Origin: Beijerinckia sp. 28-YEA-48
GTDB taxonomy: Bacteria > Pseudomonadota > Alphaproteobacteria > Rhizobiales > Beijerinckiaceae
Assembly (NCBI RefSeq): GCF_900104955.1
Contig: NZ_FNSI01000001.1
Location: 5,118,001-5,182,000, forward strand
Direction: 5' to 3'
DNA length: 64,000 nucleotides
Every line of letters starts with the position of its first letter. The first letter of the stretch is position 1. Below, piece after piece: positions 1 through 8,031 of this stretch. The position numbers and the translations under genes were made by a program. The notes beneath the pieces are model-generated. The model worked only from the letters and a program-made list of their open reading frames with translations. It ran no database searches and had not been told where the DNA came from.

Positions 1-44
1 GCGCGCAGGAGAAGCTCGGCCTGTTCCGCGAGGAACTGCGCTAA
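1..44 (+). CDS. 3' end of an unidentified gene
   Basis: A reading frame enters from the left edge and ends with TAA at 42-44. The visible C-terminus reads AQEKLGLFREELR. It is followed 31 bases later by a strong rho-independent terminator, which supports a genuine gene end. Too little is visible to name the product. Confidence 0.5.
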   Translation, partial: AQEKLGLFREELR

Positions 45-75
45 GCAAATTGGACTGCACTAAACTGCATTGATG

Positions 76-107
76 ACGCCGCGGCTGAACATTAGCCGCG
101 GCGTTTT
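76..107 (+). terminator. rho-independent terminator
   Basis: A perfect 11-bp stem (76-86 with 94-104) encloses a 7-base loop, and the 3' arm runs into TTTT. It terminates the gene that enters from the left edge. The following stretch up to 352 shows no convincing gene. Confidence 0.8.
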
Positions 108-352
108 CGTTTGGGTCTCGGTATTGTCCGCCCTCAGCGCTGAGCAGCCGCCGCGAATATGTATGTTCTTCCATACCGGCGCGAAGCTGCCTCTGCCCAA
201 GGCATAGACCGAAGCTGTCGTTCCCATAACCGAAGGCGATATGGCTGCGGTACGAGGCACAGGGCGTGTCTGGTCAAACTCATTTGAACACGCCGATTTG
301 GGCTTGCGTTCCGCTGCGATCGGCGTCAAGCGAGAACGTAAGCGGAGGAATC

Positions 353-1600
353 ATGACAGGGCGGCGGGCACTTCTGGAAACCATGTTCCGTGCGGCCATT
401 GCTGCCGCCGATCCGGCTCTCGCCATTCCTCGTCATCTGCCGTCTGCGCCGCGTGGCCGGACCATCGTCATCGGCGCCGGCAAGGCCGCCGCCAGCATGG
501 CCAAGGCGGTCGAAGACCATTGGCCGGGACCGCTCGAAGGGCTGGTGGTGACACGCTATGGCCATGGCGCCCCGTGCCAGCGCATCGAAGTGGTGGAAGC
601 CGCCCATCCGGTGCCCGATGCGGCCGGCCGCGCCGCTGCCGGGCGTATCCTCGACAAGGTGCAAGGCCTCAGCCCCGACGATCTTGTCCTGTGTCTGATT
701 TCCGGTGGTGGTTCGGCCTTGCTCAGCCTGCCGATCGACGGGCTGACGTTCGAAGCCAAACAAGCGATCAATTCAGCCTTGCTGAAAAGCGGCGCGCCCA
801 TCGGTGAGATGAACATCGTGCGCAAGCATCTCTCGGCCATTAAGGGCGGCCGGCTGGCGGCTGCGGCCTGGCCGGCGCAGGTGGTGTCGCTGATCATTTC
901 CGACGTACCCGGCGATGATCCCGCTGTCGTTGCCTCGGGGCCGACGATCGCCGATCCCAGCACATCGGCACAGGCCCTGGAGATTCTCCAGCGCTATGGC
1001 ATCGCCGTGCCCGAAGCGGTGGCGCAGCGCCTGGCGCGCGGCGAAGACGAAACGCCAAAGCCCGGCGATCCGCGCCTGGCCAGGGTCCAGACCCATGTCA
1101 TCGCCACGGCGCAATTGTCGCTCGATGCGGCGGCGGAGATCGCACGTCAGGCCGGGCTCAAGCCGGTGATCCTGGGCGATGCGATCGAAGGCGAAGCGCG
1201 CGATGTCGGGCGCGAACATGCCGCGCTGGCTTTGCACGTGACGCAAGAGGCGCGTCCCTGCGCCTTGCTGTCGGGCGGTGAGACGACGGTGACGGTGCGC
1301 GGCACCGGACGCGGTGGTCGCAACGCCGAATATCTTCTCGCCTTGGCTTTGGCGCTCAAGGGCCGCGCCGGCATTCACGCATTGGCCGGCGATACCGATG
1401 GCATTGATGGTGTTGAAGCCAGCGCTGGCGCGTTGGTTGCGCCCGATACATTGCAGCGCGCTGCCGCGCTCGGTTTGAACGCGCAAGCGATGCTCGACAA
1501 CAACGATGCCTGGACTTTCTTTTCGACGCTCGATGATCTGGTGGTCACGGGACCTACACTGACCAATGTGAACGATTTCCGCTGCACCATTATCGAGTGA
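353..1600 (+). CDS. ttuD: glycerate 2-kinase (TtuD/MOFRL family)
   Basis: The 415-residue product belongs to the glycerate kinase type 2 family (DUF4147 followed by MOFRL), historically annotated as hydroxypyruvate reductase TtuD. Family knowledge says it phosphorylates D-glycerate to 2-phosphoglycerate in glyoxylate, tartrate or serine-cycle metabolism. Visible landmarks are VIGAGKAAASMAKAVE near the N-terminus, the glycine-rich SGGGSALLSLP, SGGETTVTVRGTGRGGRN opening the MOFRL part, and GDTDGIDG near the C-terminus. I chose ATG 353 because AGCGGAGGAA sits just upstream; an in-frame start at 266 would add 29 residues with no family resemblance. The next gene starts one base after the stop, so translation is probably coupled to the chromate transporter pair. 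The substrate is inferred from the family only. Confidence 0.9.
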   Translation: MTGRRALLETMFRAAIAAADPALAIPRHLPSAPRGRTIVIGAGKAAASMAKAVEDHWPGPLEGLVVTRYGHGAPCQRIEVVEAAHPVPDAAGRAAAGRILDKVQGLSPDDLVLCLISGGGSALLSLPIDGLTFEAKQAINSALLKSGAPIGEMNIVRKHLSAIKGGRLAAAAWPAQVVSLIISDVPGDDPAVVASGPTIADPSTSAQALEILQRYGIAVPEAVAQRLARGEDETPKPGDPRLARVQTHVIATAQLSLDAAAEIARQAGLKPVILGDAIEGEARDVGREHAALALHVTQEARPCALLSGGETTVTVRGTGRGGRNAEYLLALALALKGRAGIHALAGDTDGIDGVEASAGALVAPDTLQRAAALGLNAQAMLDNNDAWTFFSTLDDLVVTGPTLTNVNDFRCTIIE

Positions 1601-1601
1601 C

Positions 1602-2171
1602 ATGACCGCAACCTCAGCCACTGAACACCCGATCATCCCGCTTCGGAAGATATTTTCAGTCTTCTTTTGGATCGGTGCTTTCAGTTTTGGTGGGGGTCTC
1701 ACCGGCTGGGTCTATCGCGAGGTCGTGACCAAGCATGGGTGGATGACGGACGATGAGATCCTGTCCGGCATCGCTTTGGCCCAGGTGTTGCCCGGCGCCA
1801 ATGTCACCAATCTCGCGGTCTTCGTCGGCAACAGGCTGCGCGGCTATGCGGGGGCCGCCGTTGCACTGGTGGCGTTGATCAGTCCGCCGCTGGTGATGTG
1901 CGTTCTGGCGCTTGGCGCCTATAGCTTCATCCAGCAGATATCGCTTCTGCATGCGGCGGTGGATGGCGTGGCGGCGGCTGCCGTCGGGCTCAACATCAGG
2001 CTTGGCATCGTGGGTGCCGTGCGGGTGGTGCGTCGTGTCGGGCCGACCATCACCATGCTGGCGACCTTCATCGCGGTGGGCGTGCTCAATTGGCCGTTGG
2101 TGCCGGTGGTGCTGGTGATCGCGCCGCTGTCGATCGCCTCGGTCTGGCCCTGGAAACGCACCCATGGATGA
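1602..2171 (+). CDS. chromate transporter, N-half subunit (ChrA family)
   Basis: This 189-residue polytopic membrane protein is one half of a two-gene ChrA-type transporter (CHR family). The family motifs FSFGGGLTGW near residue 28 and the QVLPGANVTNLA loop near residue 61 are both visible, followed by several hydrophobic helices. Short-chain CHR proteins work as pairs encoded side by side, and the second half overlaps this gene's end by 8 bases. The CHR family exports chromate, possibly with sulfate as the physiological analogue. The start lies one base after the glycerate kinase stop, so the three genes form one transcription unit. A metabolic link between glycerate kinase and chromate is not obvious. 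Confidence 0.88.
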   Translation: MTATSATEHPIIPLRKIFSVFFWIGAFSFGGGLTGWVYREVVTKHGWMTDDEILSGIALAQVLPGANVTNLAVFVGNRLRGYAGAAVALVALISPPLVMCVLALGAYSFIQQISLLHAAVDGVAAAAVGLNIRLGIVGAVRVVRRVGPTITMLATFIAVGVLNWPLVPVVLVIAPLSIASVWPWKRTHG

Positions 2172-2721
2172 CGGCAATAATTCCAGCTTCGCGCCGTTGA
2201 TGGCGTTGATCGCGGTTCTGGCGCCGTTTTCGCTGGTCGCTATTGGCGGCGGGCCGGCGATTTTCGCGCCGCTGCAGCATCAGGCGGTGGACGTGCATCG
2301 CTGGGTCTCAGCGCGCGAATTCATCGAATTGTTCGCCGTCGCCCGGGTGGCGCCGGGGCCCGGGTCCATGCTGGCGACCCTGATCGGCTGGAAGGTCGCG
2401 GGCTGGGCCGGGGCGATCGTGGCGACCCTGGCGATTTTCCTGCCGTCCTCGCTTCTGTGCATCGTCGTCTCCCGCTTTTGGTCGCGCTATCGCGGCCGGG
2501 CCTGGCATCGGGCGCTGGAAGACGGATTGGCGCCGATCGGCACCGGATTGATGTTTGCCGGCGCCATGGCCATTTTTAAACTGGCGAACGCTGGCCCCTT
2601 GGGTTGGGGCTTGGGCATAGGGGTGGCGGGCTTGCTCACCCTGTGGCCAAAACTGCATCCTTTTCTTGTACTTGGCCTGGGGGCTGTGGTTTTTGTCGCG
2701 ATCGCCGCCGTGCCGCATTGA
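2164..2721 (+). CDS. chromate transporter, C-half subunit (ChrA family)
   Basis: This 185-residue membrane protein is the partner half of the CHR pair. It shows the family's AIGGGPAIFAPLQ segment near residue 26 and the VARVAPGPGSM motif near residue 60, corresponding to the conserved PGP region. Hydrophobic helices fill the rest. Its ATG lies inside the last codons of the preceding subunit, which implies translational coupling and equal stoichiometry. Its loop keeps the canonical PGP, whereas the first half has PGA, so the two halves are not interchangeable copies. The function is inferred from family membership; the transported oxyanion is not determined by sequence. Confidence 0.88.
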   Translation: MDDGNNSSFAPLMALIAVLAPFSLVAIGGGPAIFAPLQHQAVDVHRWVSAREFIELFAVARVAPGPGSMLATLIGWKVAGWAGAIVATLAIFLPSSLLCIVVSRFWSRYRGRAWHRALEDGLAPIGTGLMFAGAMAIFKLANAGPLGWGLGIGVAGLLTLWPKLHPFLVLGLGAVVFVAIAAVPH

Positions 2722-2773
2722 CGCTGTCGTGGCCGGTTGAGGGCGGCGGCTCTGGCTGGTATGCAGCATGCGT

Positions 2774-2875
2774 ATAGCGTTTCATAGCTCGACGGCATCG
2801 TCGAGCTATGAAGACGCGTCCAAATAAGACGATCTAAGCAAAATCACGTTTCTACCGAAACGTGATTTGCTCTAG
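2774..2875 (+). repeat. double-palindrome dispersed element, copy A
   Basis: A roughly 100-bp non-coding element contains two hairpins: a perfect 12-bp stem (2783-2794 with 2799-2810) and a 12-bp stem (2841-2852 with 2857-2868). The linker carries AAGACGCGTC and the element ends in GATTTGCTCTAG. The same order of blocks recurs at 4991-5092 (inverted), 46762-46856 and 48064-48164. It sits between chrA and the rhodanese gene. Confidence 0.8.
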
Positions 2876-2898
2876 TCAGCGGATGACGGAGTTTTGAA

Positions 2899-3225
2899 AT
2901 GTCTGGTCCTGTGGTGGAAAATGTCAGCCTCGACGAGCTGAAGCAGGGCTTGGCTAACGGCAGCATCATCCTGGTCGATGTCCGCGAGGCCAATGAATAT
3001 GAGGCCGGGCATATTCCCGGCGCTTTGTTCAACCCGTTGTCCGGCTTCGATCCGGCGGCTTTGCCGAAGGAAGCCGGCAAGCGGGTCGTCCTGTCCTGCC
3101 GGTCCGGCCGGCGCACCCTGATGGCCCTGGAGCAGGCGCAGAACGCCGGCCGCAGCGACATCACCGCCCATTTCGGCGGCGGCATGCTGGCCTGGGACGC
3201 GGCCGGCGAGCCGGTCGAAACTTAA
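2899..3225 (+). CDS. single-domain rhodanese-like sulfurtransferase
   Basis: A 108-residue protein consists of one rhodanese domain with no signal peptide, so it is cytoplasmic. The ILVDVREANEYEAGHIPGA region (residues 24-42) is the classical domain opening. The active-site loop is CRSGRRT with the persulfide-forming cysteine at residue 67. Single-domain rhodaneses move sulfane sulfur (thiosulfate or persulfide) to acceptors. A GGAG precedes the start by about eight bases. It is flanked upstream by a dispersed repeat and downstream by its own terminator, so it is monocistronic. The physiological sulfur donor is unknown. Confidence 0.88.
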   Translation: MSGPVVENVSLDELKQGLANGSIILVDVREANEYEAGHIPGALFNPLSGFDPAALPKEAGKRVVLSCRSGRRTLMALEQAQNAGRSDITAHFGGGMLAWDAAGEPVET

Positions 3226-3227
3226 GA

Positions 3228-3256
3228 AAAGCGCGGTTCAATCGAACCGCGCTTTC
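3228..3256 (+). terminator. terminator after the rhodanese gene
   Basis: A perfect 12-bp stem (3228-3239 with 3244-3255) has a 4-base loop and a T-rich 3' arm. The A-rich 5' arm would also let it act on the opposite strand for the convergent protease gene. Confidence 0.8.
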
Positions 3257-3288
3257 GCTTTCAGCTCTCACTTCGCCCAATGGGCTGA

Positions 3289-4320
3289 TCAGGCGGCATT
3301 CCGCTCGATCGGTGCGATCCACAGCCGGCGCATCTGCGAATTGCGCAGGAAGTCGACGGACAGGGTCTTGTTGATGCGATCGGCGTCGAGCAGGCGCACC
3401 AGGTCTTCCGTGCCGGTCACGGGATGATCGTCGACGGCGATGATCGTGTCGCCGGACATCAGTCCAGCTTGCGCGGCGGGCGAATCCTTCTCGACCACAG
3501 TGATCATTGACGCCGAGCGCTGGGTCAGCGCCAGGCGCAGGATGGTCCGGCGCGGCAGCGGAATCGTGCTGGCGCCGATACCGATCCAGCCGCGCCGCAC
3601 GCGGCCATGGCGGATCATTTCACCGAGCACGAAATTGGCCGTATTGCTGGCGACGGCGAAACAAATGCCCTGCGCACCGGCGATGATGGCGGTGTTGATG
3701 CCGATCACCTCGCCCGCCGATGACACGAGCGCGCCACCGGAATTACCCGGATTCAGCGCCGCGTCGGTCTGCACCACGTCGTCGATCATGCGACCATTGG
3801 TCGAGTGCAGCGAGCGGCCGAGCGCCGAAATCACGCCTGCGGTGACGGTGGTGTCGAAGCCGAGCGGATTGCCGATGGCAATGGCGATCTGGCCTGGCCG
3901 CAGCCGGCTCGAATCGCCGAGCTTGGCGTGGGGCAAGGTCATGTCGGTCTCGATCCGCGCCAGGGCCAGATCGGTGTCGGGATCGCGCGCCAGGATGCGG
4001 GCCGAGAAATGGCCGCCGTCCGGCGTGGTGATCTCGGCCGAACGGGCCGACTGCACCACATGGCTGTTGGTGAGCACGAGCCCATCGGGCGAAACGATCA
4101 CGCCTGAGCCGGAACCGCGCTTGCGGTTTTCGGCATCGCGAATGTCGAGGCGCACCACGGCCGGGCTGACACGCGCGGCCGCTTGCGACACGGTGAGCGA
4201 ATAGGCATCGAGCAGCGCGTCATCTGACGGTGTTGCTGGGGCGTTTATATGGGTGGCGGAACCTTCCGCCTCGTGGAGCACTTCATCGTCCAGGATGAAG
4301 CGCGGATTTTCATCAAACAT
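3289..4320 (-). CDS. HtrA/DegP-like S1C serine protease with one PDZ domain
   Basis: The 343-residue product has a trypsin-like domain with the full triad: His87 in TNSHVV, Asp117 in DPDTDLAL, and Ser194 in NPGNSGGAL. A single PDZ domain follows from about residue 255, including the DSPAAQAGLMSGD segment. HtrA proteins degrade or refold damaged proteins, usually in the periplasm. With the ATG at 4320, preceded by an AGGAGAG ribosome site, there is no recognisable signal peptide or N-terminal membrane helix, which is unusual. Upstream in-frame starts would only add residues read antisense to the cytochrome gene. A cytoplasmic location or a non-classical membrane association is therefore possible. 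It is transcribed divergently from cytochrome c'. Confidence 0.87.
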   Translation of the reverse strand: MFDENPRFILDDEVLHEAEGSATHINAPATPSDDALLDAYSLTVSQAAARVSPAVVRLDIRDAENRKRGSGSGVIVSPDGLVLTNSHVVQSARSAEITTPDGGHFSARILARDPDTDLALARIETDMTLPHAKLGDSSRLRPGQIAIAIGNPLGFDTTVTAGVISALGRSLHSTNGRMIDDVVQTDAALNPGNSGGALVSSAGEVIGINTAIIAGAQGICFAVASNTANFVLGEMIRHGRVRRGWIGIGASTIPLPRRTILRLALTQRSASMITVVEKDSPAAQAGLMSGDTIIAVDDHPVTGTEDLVRLLDADRINKTLSVDFLRNSQMRRLWIAPIERNAA

Positions 4321-4527
4321 GGAACTCTCCTGGACCAGGATATGGAGATTGCATGGGTTTTCCACCAGAGGCCGCGCTACGGGCGGATTGAGCGCGCTCA
4401 AATGGCGGATTCCAATGCGTTTCCCTGATCCCCGATGAGCGGGGCCTTCACGAACTGTTGACGCGTGCAGTGCAACGTTTGCGATTAGAAACCTCTGTTG
4501 TCTCGAAAGCTTGAAGGGAGCTTTTTG

Positions 4528-4971
4528 ATGAAATCGAATTGGATCATTGCTGGTATTCTGGTGGTGGGCGCGGCAATTGCAGCTGGCTCCGTCATGGCGC
4601 AGAGCGACCCGATCGCTCAGCGTAAGGCCCTGATGAAGGGCATCGGAGATGCCGGCCGTGCGCCCGCGGCGATGCTGAAGGGCGAAGCCTTCGCCCTGGA
4701 GCCGGTTCAAGCGGCGTTGAAGGCGATGCAGAACGCCGGCAAGCAAGGCCCGACGCTGTTCCCCGACACCAGCAAGACCGGCGGCGAAACAGCCGCGTTG
4801 CCGAAAATCTGGGAAACCCAGAACGATTTCAACGCCAAGTTCGCTAAGCTGGAAAAAGACGCCACGGAAGCGATGACGACCATCAAGGACGAAGCGAGCT
4901 TCAAGGCGATCTATCCGGCGCTGCTGCGCGATTGCGGCGCTTGCCACAGCGATTATCGCGCGCGGCGCTAA
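4528..4971 (+). CDS. periplasmic cytochrome c'
   Basis: The 147-residue protein starts with a signal peptide (hydrophobic core about residues 5-20, cleavage probably after MAQ near residue 25). It ends with the haem-binding CGACH at 136-140, the C-terminal placement typical of class II cytochromes c. The family is a four-helix bundle with high-spin haem that binds NO and, in some species, protects against nitrosative stress. ATG 4528 is favoured over 4498 because GAAGGGAG lies eight bases upstream and the signal peptide begins there. It has its own terminator. The partner cytochrome b561 seen in some genomes is not adjacent. Confidence 0.88.
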   Translation: MKSNWIIAGILVVGAAIAAGSVMAQSDPIAQRKALMKGIGDAGRAPAAMLKGEAFALEPVQAALKAMQNAGKQGPTLFPDTSKTGGETAALPKIWETQNDFNAKFAKLEKDATEAMTTIKDEASFKAIYPALLRDCGACHSDYRARR

Positions 4972-4990
4972 GCCCGAGCGTACTCAGTTC

Positions 4991-5092
4991 CCAAGCAAAA
5001 ATTGCGTTTCTATAGAAACGCAATTTTGCCTGGGATCTTTGTTTAGACGCGTCTTTGTGGCGTTTGATCAAATCAAACTGCAAAACGCTATA
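4991..5092 (-). repeat. double-palindrome dispersed element, copy B (inverted)
   Basis: Read on the minus strand, this stretch has the same order as copy A: TAGCGTTTT, a hairpin, AAGACGCGTCT, then a second hairpin. The second hairpin is a perfect 30-bp palindrome at 4998-5027. It lies between the cytochrome c' stop and its terminator. Confidence 0.8.
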
Positions 5093-5115
5093 GGGCGGCT
5101 TCGGCCGCCCTTTTT
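5092..5115 (+). terminator. terminator after cytochrome c'
   Basis: An 8-bp GC-rich stem (5092-5099 with 5104-5111) is closed by the stable TTCG tetraloop and followed by TTTTT. The dispersed element copy B lies between it and the cytochrome c' stop. Confidence 0.85.
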
Positions 5116-5208
5116 GCGTTTGTTATATATGCTAGCCAAGGTTTTCCGGAGCACCGCGATCGTGCATGATCGCGTAACCCAAATCTTGCGGTTCAATTGG
5201 GGATTCTC

Positions 5209-6135
5209 ATGCGCAGGCTGCTGACCGTCTTGATCGCGCTGGGCGTGATCGCCGCCATTGCCGGCTGGTTTTTGTCGGCGCCGAAGCCGCTGTTCGCGGC
5301 CGGCGACAAATCGCTGGAAGCGGGCGGCAATGTCGAGCGCGGGCGACAGGTGTTTTTCGCCGGCGGCTGCGCCTCCTGCCATGCCACGCCTGGGCAGAGT
5401 GATCGGCTGAAGCTGGGGGGCGGTGTCGAAATGCCGTCGCCGTTTGGGTCTTTCTATACGCCCAACATTTCGCCCCATCCGACCGATGGTATCGGCCGCT
5501 GGACCGTCGCCGACCTCGCCAATGCGATGATGGCGGGTGTGTCGCCTGAGGGCTCGCATTTCTATCCGGCATTTCCCTATACGAGCTATGCCGGGGCCAA
5601 GCTCGACGATGTGCGCGACCTGATGACCTTTCTGCGCACATTGGAACCGGTGGCTGGCAAGGCGCGCGACCATGCGTTGCCGTTTCCATTCAACATCCGC
5701 CGTGGCCTTGGCCTGTGGAAGTTGGCTTTCTTCCATCCCGCACCTGTGCGCGATGAGCCCGGCCAGTCCGCCGAATGGAACCGTGGTCATTACCTGGTGG
5801 AAGCGCTCGGCCACTGCGCCGAATGCCATTCGCCACGCAATTTCCTCGGCGCCATCGTGCCTTCGCAGCGCTTCGCCGGCGGGCCTGATCCGGAGGGCAA
5901 GGGCTGGGTGCCCAACATCACTGAGTCCGAAAACGGGATAAAAACCTGGGACAAGGCCGATGTGGTGCAATTGCTGCAATTCGGCCTGACGCCGGAGGCC
6001 GATACGGTTGGCGGTTCGATGGGGTCGGTCGTCAAGAACATGGAAGCGCTGCCGAAGCCCGATCTGGAAGCCATGGCGACATTCCTCAAATCGTTGCCGT
6101 CGCGCGAAGGGCCGCCAAAACCAGAGAAGAAATGA
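5209..6135 (+). CDS. membrane-anchored dihaem cytochrome c
   Basis: The 308-residue protein has an N-terminal hydrophobic segment (about residues 4-24) acting as signal or anchor. It carries two c-type haem sites, CASCH at 54-58 and CAECH at 203-207. The layout resembles the cytochrome subunits of periplasmic membrane-bound dehydrogenases (alcohol or gluconate dehydrogenase type), and GLGLWKLAFF between the haems is typical of that group. It would pass electrons from a periplasmic dehydrogenase to the respiratory chain, but no dehydrogenase is adjacent. ATG 5209 is chosen over the in-frame TTG at 5197, with GGGGA eight bases upstream. The electron donor is unknown. Confidence 0.85.
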   Translation: MRRLLTVLIALGVIAAIAGWFLSAPKPLFAAGDKSLEAGGNVERGRQVFFAGGCASCHATPGQSDRLKLGGGVEMPSPFGSFYTPNISPHPTDGIGRWTVADLANAMMAGVSPEGSHFYPAFPYTSYAGAKLDDVRDLMTFLRTLEPVAGKARDHALPFPFNIRRGLGLWKLAFFHPAPVRDEPGQSAEWNRGHYLVEALGHCAECHSPRNFLGAIVPSQRFAGGPDPEGKGWVPNITESENGIKTWDKADVVQLLQFGLTPEADTVGGSMGSVVKNMEALPKPDLEAMATFLKSLPSREGPPKPEKK

Positions 6136-6162
6136 GGCAACGGCGGCCATCAGCTTGCAATC

Positions 6163-6882
6163 ATGAGCCTGACGGCGAAACTGGGCGCATCTGATTCGGG
6201 TGGGGCCGACATGACCAGCAATCTGCCCATGGCGCAGGTGGACGAGCATGATTTCGAGGCCATCGAAGCCGCGGTGATGGAAACCGCGCGTGGGCGCTGG
6301 TTTCTCACAGAATATGCGCGCCGCATGCGAGCTGCCGAAACGACCAAAGTGCTTGAGGCGATCACCCGGCTTGAGCGGTCCTTCGCCATCGACAAGGCGA
6401 AGCAAGCCACGGACGGGCCGCTGGGCGCGAGCGAATTGACGGAAGCCGTGGCGTTGATCGAGCGGCGGCTGAGCGAAATCGCCTGGAGCCTGCGCGAGCG
6501 CGGTTTCGATGGCCGAACCTGCACCGAGATCGAGAACCAGGCGCGCGCCTTGCGGCAGTTGACGGGCGCCGTGCCGGCGCCCGTGGCGCCGTCGATCGCT
6601 GCCGCGCCTGCCGCGCCGGTGATTGCGCCAGCACTGGCCCCGGTGGCCGCCGCGCCAGTGTCTCAGCCGATCGCGCCGAGCACCAGGCCGCCGGCAGCAG
6701 TTGCTGCGCGGACCATGTCGTCGATCGCCAGGCTCAACACCCGGCTGGCGGAAATTCGCCAGAGCGGCACCGTGGAGCGCGCGGGGACGAGCGACGCCGC
6801 GTCATTCGCTGGCCGCGCTTTGCGCAGCCTGGCTGAAATCGATGCGATGGACGATCGCGCCCGTGCCCGGCTGTTCAGCTGA
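6163..6882 (+). CDS. conserved hypothetical, alanine/proline-rich C-terminal half
   Basis: The 239-residue protein has two parts. The N-terminal part (about 25-130) is predicted helical and charged, including AVMETARGRWFLTEYARR, which I associate with uncharacterised proteins of Rhizobiales. A linker rich in Ala, Pro and Val (about 130-185) leads to a short C-terminal helical region. No catalytic motif, signal peptide or membrane segment is visible. ATG 6163 has a weak ribosome site; ATG 6211, preceded by GGGTGGGG, is an alternative. The gene lies 27 bases after the dihaem cytochrome and 9 bases before the EamA transporter, so it may be cotranscribed with both. No function is proposed. Confidence 0.7.
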   Translation: MSLTAKLGASDSGGADMTSNLPMAQVDEHDFEAIEAAVMETARGRWFLTEYARRMRAAETTKVLEAITRLERSFAIDKAKQATDGPLGASELTEAVALIERRLSEIAWSLRERGFDGRTCTEIENQARALRQLTGAVPAPVAPSIAAAPAAPVIAPALAPVAAAPVSQPIAPSTRPPAAVAARTMSSIARLNTRLAEIRQSGTVERAGTSDAASFAGRALRSLAEIDAMDDRARARLFS

Positions 6883-6891
6883 TGGCGGGAG

Positions 6892-7926
6892 GTGTCGATC
6901 CAGACGTCTAAGACTGTTCTCGGGATCGGCCTGAAGCTGACTGCGACGGCGGTTTTTTCGGTCATGCTGGCGCTGGGCAAGGCCTACAGCACCTATCCGG
7001 TGGCGCAGCTCGTCTTCTTCCGCTCGGCTTTCGCGCTCGTGCCGCTGATGATCTGGCTGTTGCTGCGCGGCGATTTTCCGCGGGCGCTCTACACGTCCAG
7101 GTTCCGTGGCCATCTGGTGCGATCTGTTGCCGGCATCGGCAGCATGTTCTGCATGTTCGCCTCCTACGCGCTGCTGCCGCTCGCCGATGCGACGGCCATC
7201 GGCTATGCCGCGCCGCTGATGATCGTCGTGCTTGCCGGCTTGCTGCTGGGCGAACGGATCACCTTGTTTCGCTGGGGGGCGGTGCTCATCGGTTTCTGCG
7301 GCGTTCTGGTGATGCTGTCGGACCATCTGGCCGGGACTATCGGCTCTGGCGTCGTGTCCGATCGCGGGGCCATCGGCGCGATGATCGCTTTTGTTGGCGC
7401 TATCCTTGTCGCCATCGCGATGATCCAGACACGGCGGCTGACCATGTCGGAGGACACCGGCGCCATCACCTTCTATTTCCAGGCGACCTGCACGGTCGCC
7501 GGCGCCTTGATCCTGTTCGCGGCCGCCTATTGGCCCTCGAACTGGCCGCTGGCCACGCTGATCCAGCCGCAGGCCTGGGTCTGGCCGACTCTCCAGGACT
7601 GGGGCCCCTTGATCCTGATCGGTTTCTGCGGCGGCGTCGGTCAGATCTTCATGACCCAGGGCTATCGCTACACCGATGCCTCGATCCTGGCCGTGTTCGA
7701 CTATGCGTCGCTGCTCTTTGCCATCGTCATGGGCTTTTTCTTCTTTGGCGACGTGCCGTCCGAGGTGGTACTGGGCGGCGCGCTGGTGGTGATCGCCGCC
7801 GGTCTCGCCGTGCTGTGGCAGGAACGCTGGCAAGAACGTCGACAAGAACTTCGACAAGAACGCCAGATGGGCAAGAACGGCCAGACATCCGCTGTCCTGA
7901 CAGGCCCCGACAATCGCCCGACATAA
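6892..7926 (+). CDS. EamA/RhaT-family (DMT) transporter
   Basis: The 344-residue integral membrane protein has about ten hydrophobic helices arranged as two EamA repeats, typical of drug/metabolite transporters that export amino acids or other small metabolites. The first repeat ends near PLMIVVLAGLLLGERITLF and the second near FFFGDVPSEVVLGGALVV. It starts with GTG, directly preceded by GCGGGAGG. The last 35 residues form a highly charged Gln/Glu/Arg tail encoded by short near-repeats of CAAGAACG, beyond the normal end of the family. A cupin-type regulator follows 105 bases downstream. The substrate cannot be read from sequence. Confidence 0.85.
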   Translation: MSIQTSKTVLGIGLKLTATAVFSVMLALGKAYSTYPVAQLVFFRSAFALVPLMIWLLLRGDFPRALYTSRFRGHLVRSVAGIGSMFCMFASYALLPLADATAIGYAAPLMIVVLAGLLLGERITLFRWGAVLIGFCGVLVMLSDHLAGTIGSGVVSDRGAIGAMIAFVGAILVAIAMIQTRRLTMSEDTGAITFYFQATCTVAGALILFAAAYWPSNWPLATLIQPQAWVWPTLQDWGPLILIGFCGGVGQIFMTQGYRYTDASILAVFDYASLLFAIVMGFFFFGDVPSEVVLGGALVVIAAGLAVLWQERWQERRQELRQERQMGKNGQTSAVLTGPDNRPT

Positions 7927-7982
7927 GCGCCTGTTACACGCATTTTCATGTCGAAGCCGGCTGATTTTGTTCTGTATTTCAA

Positions 7983-7992
7983 ACAAATTTGT
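7983..7992. promoter_or_regulatory. AT-rich palindrome upstream of the XRE-cupin gene
   Basis: ACAAATTTGT is a perfect 10-bp palindrome in the short AT-rich gap before the regulator, 39 bases before its ATG. It overlaps a plausible minus-10 (TATATT at 7992-7997). Its position fits an autoregulatory operator, but no footprint or consensus supports this. Confidence 0.35.
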
Positions 7993-8031
7993 ATATTATG
8001 CCAAACGTGACGTCTGGTGGCGGGATCGAAT

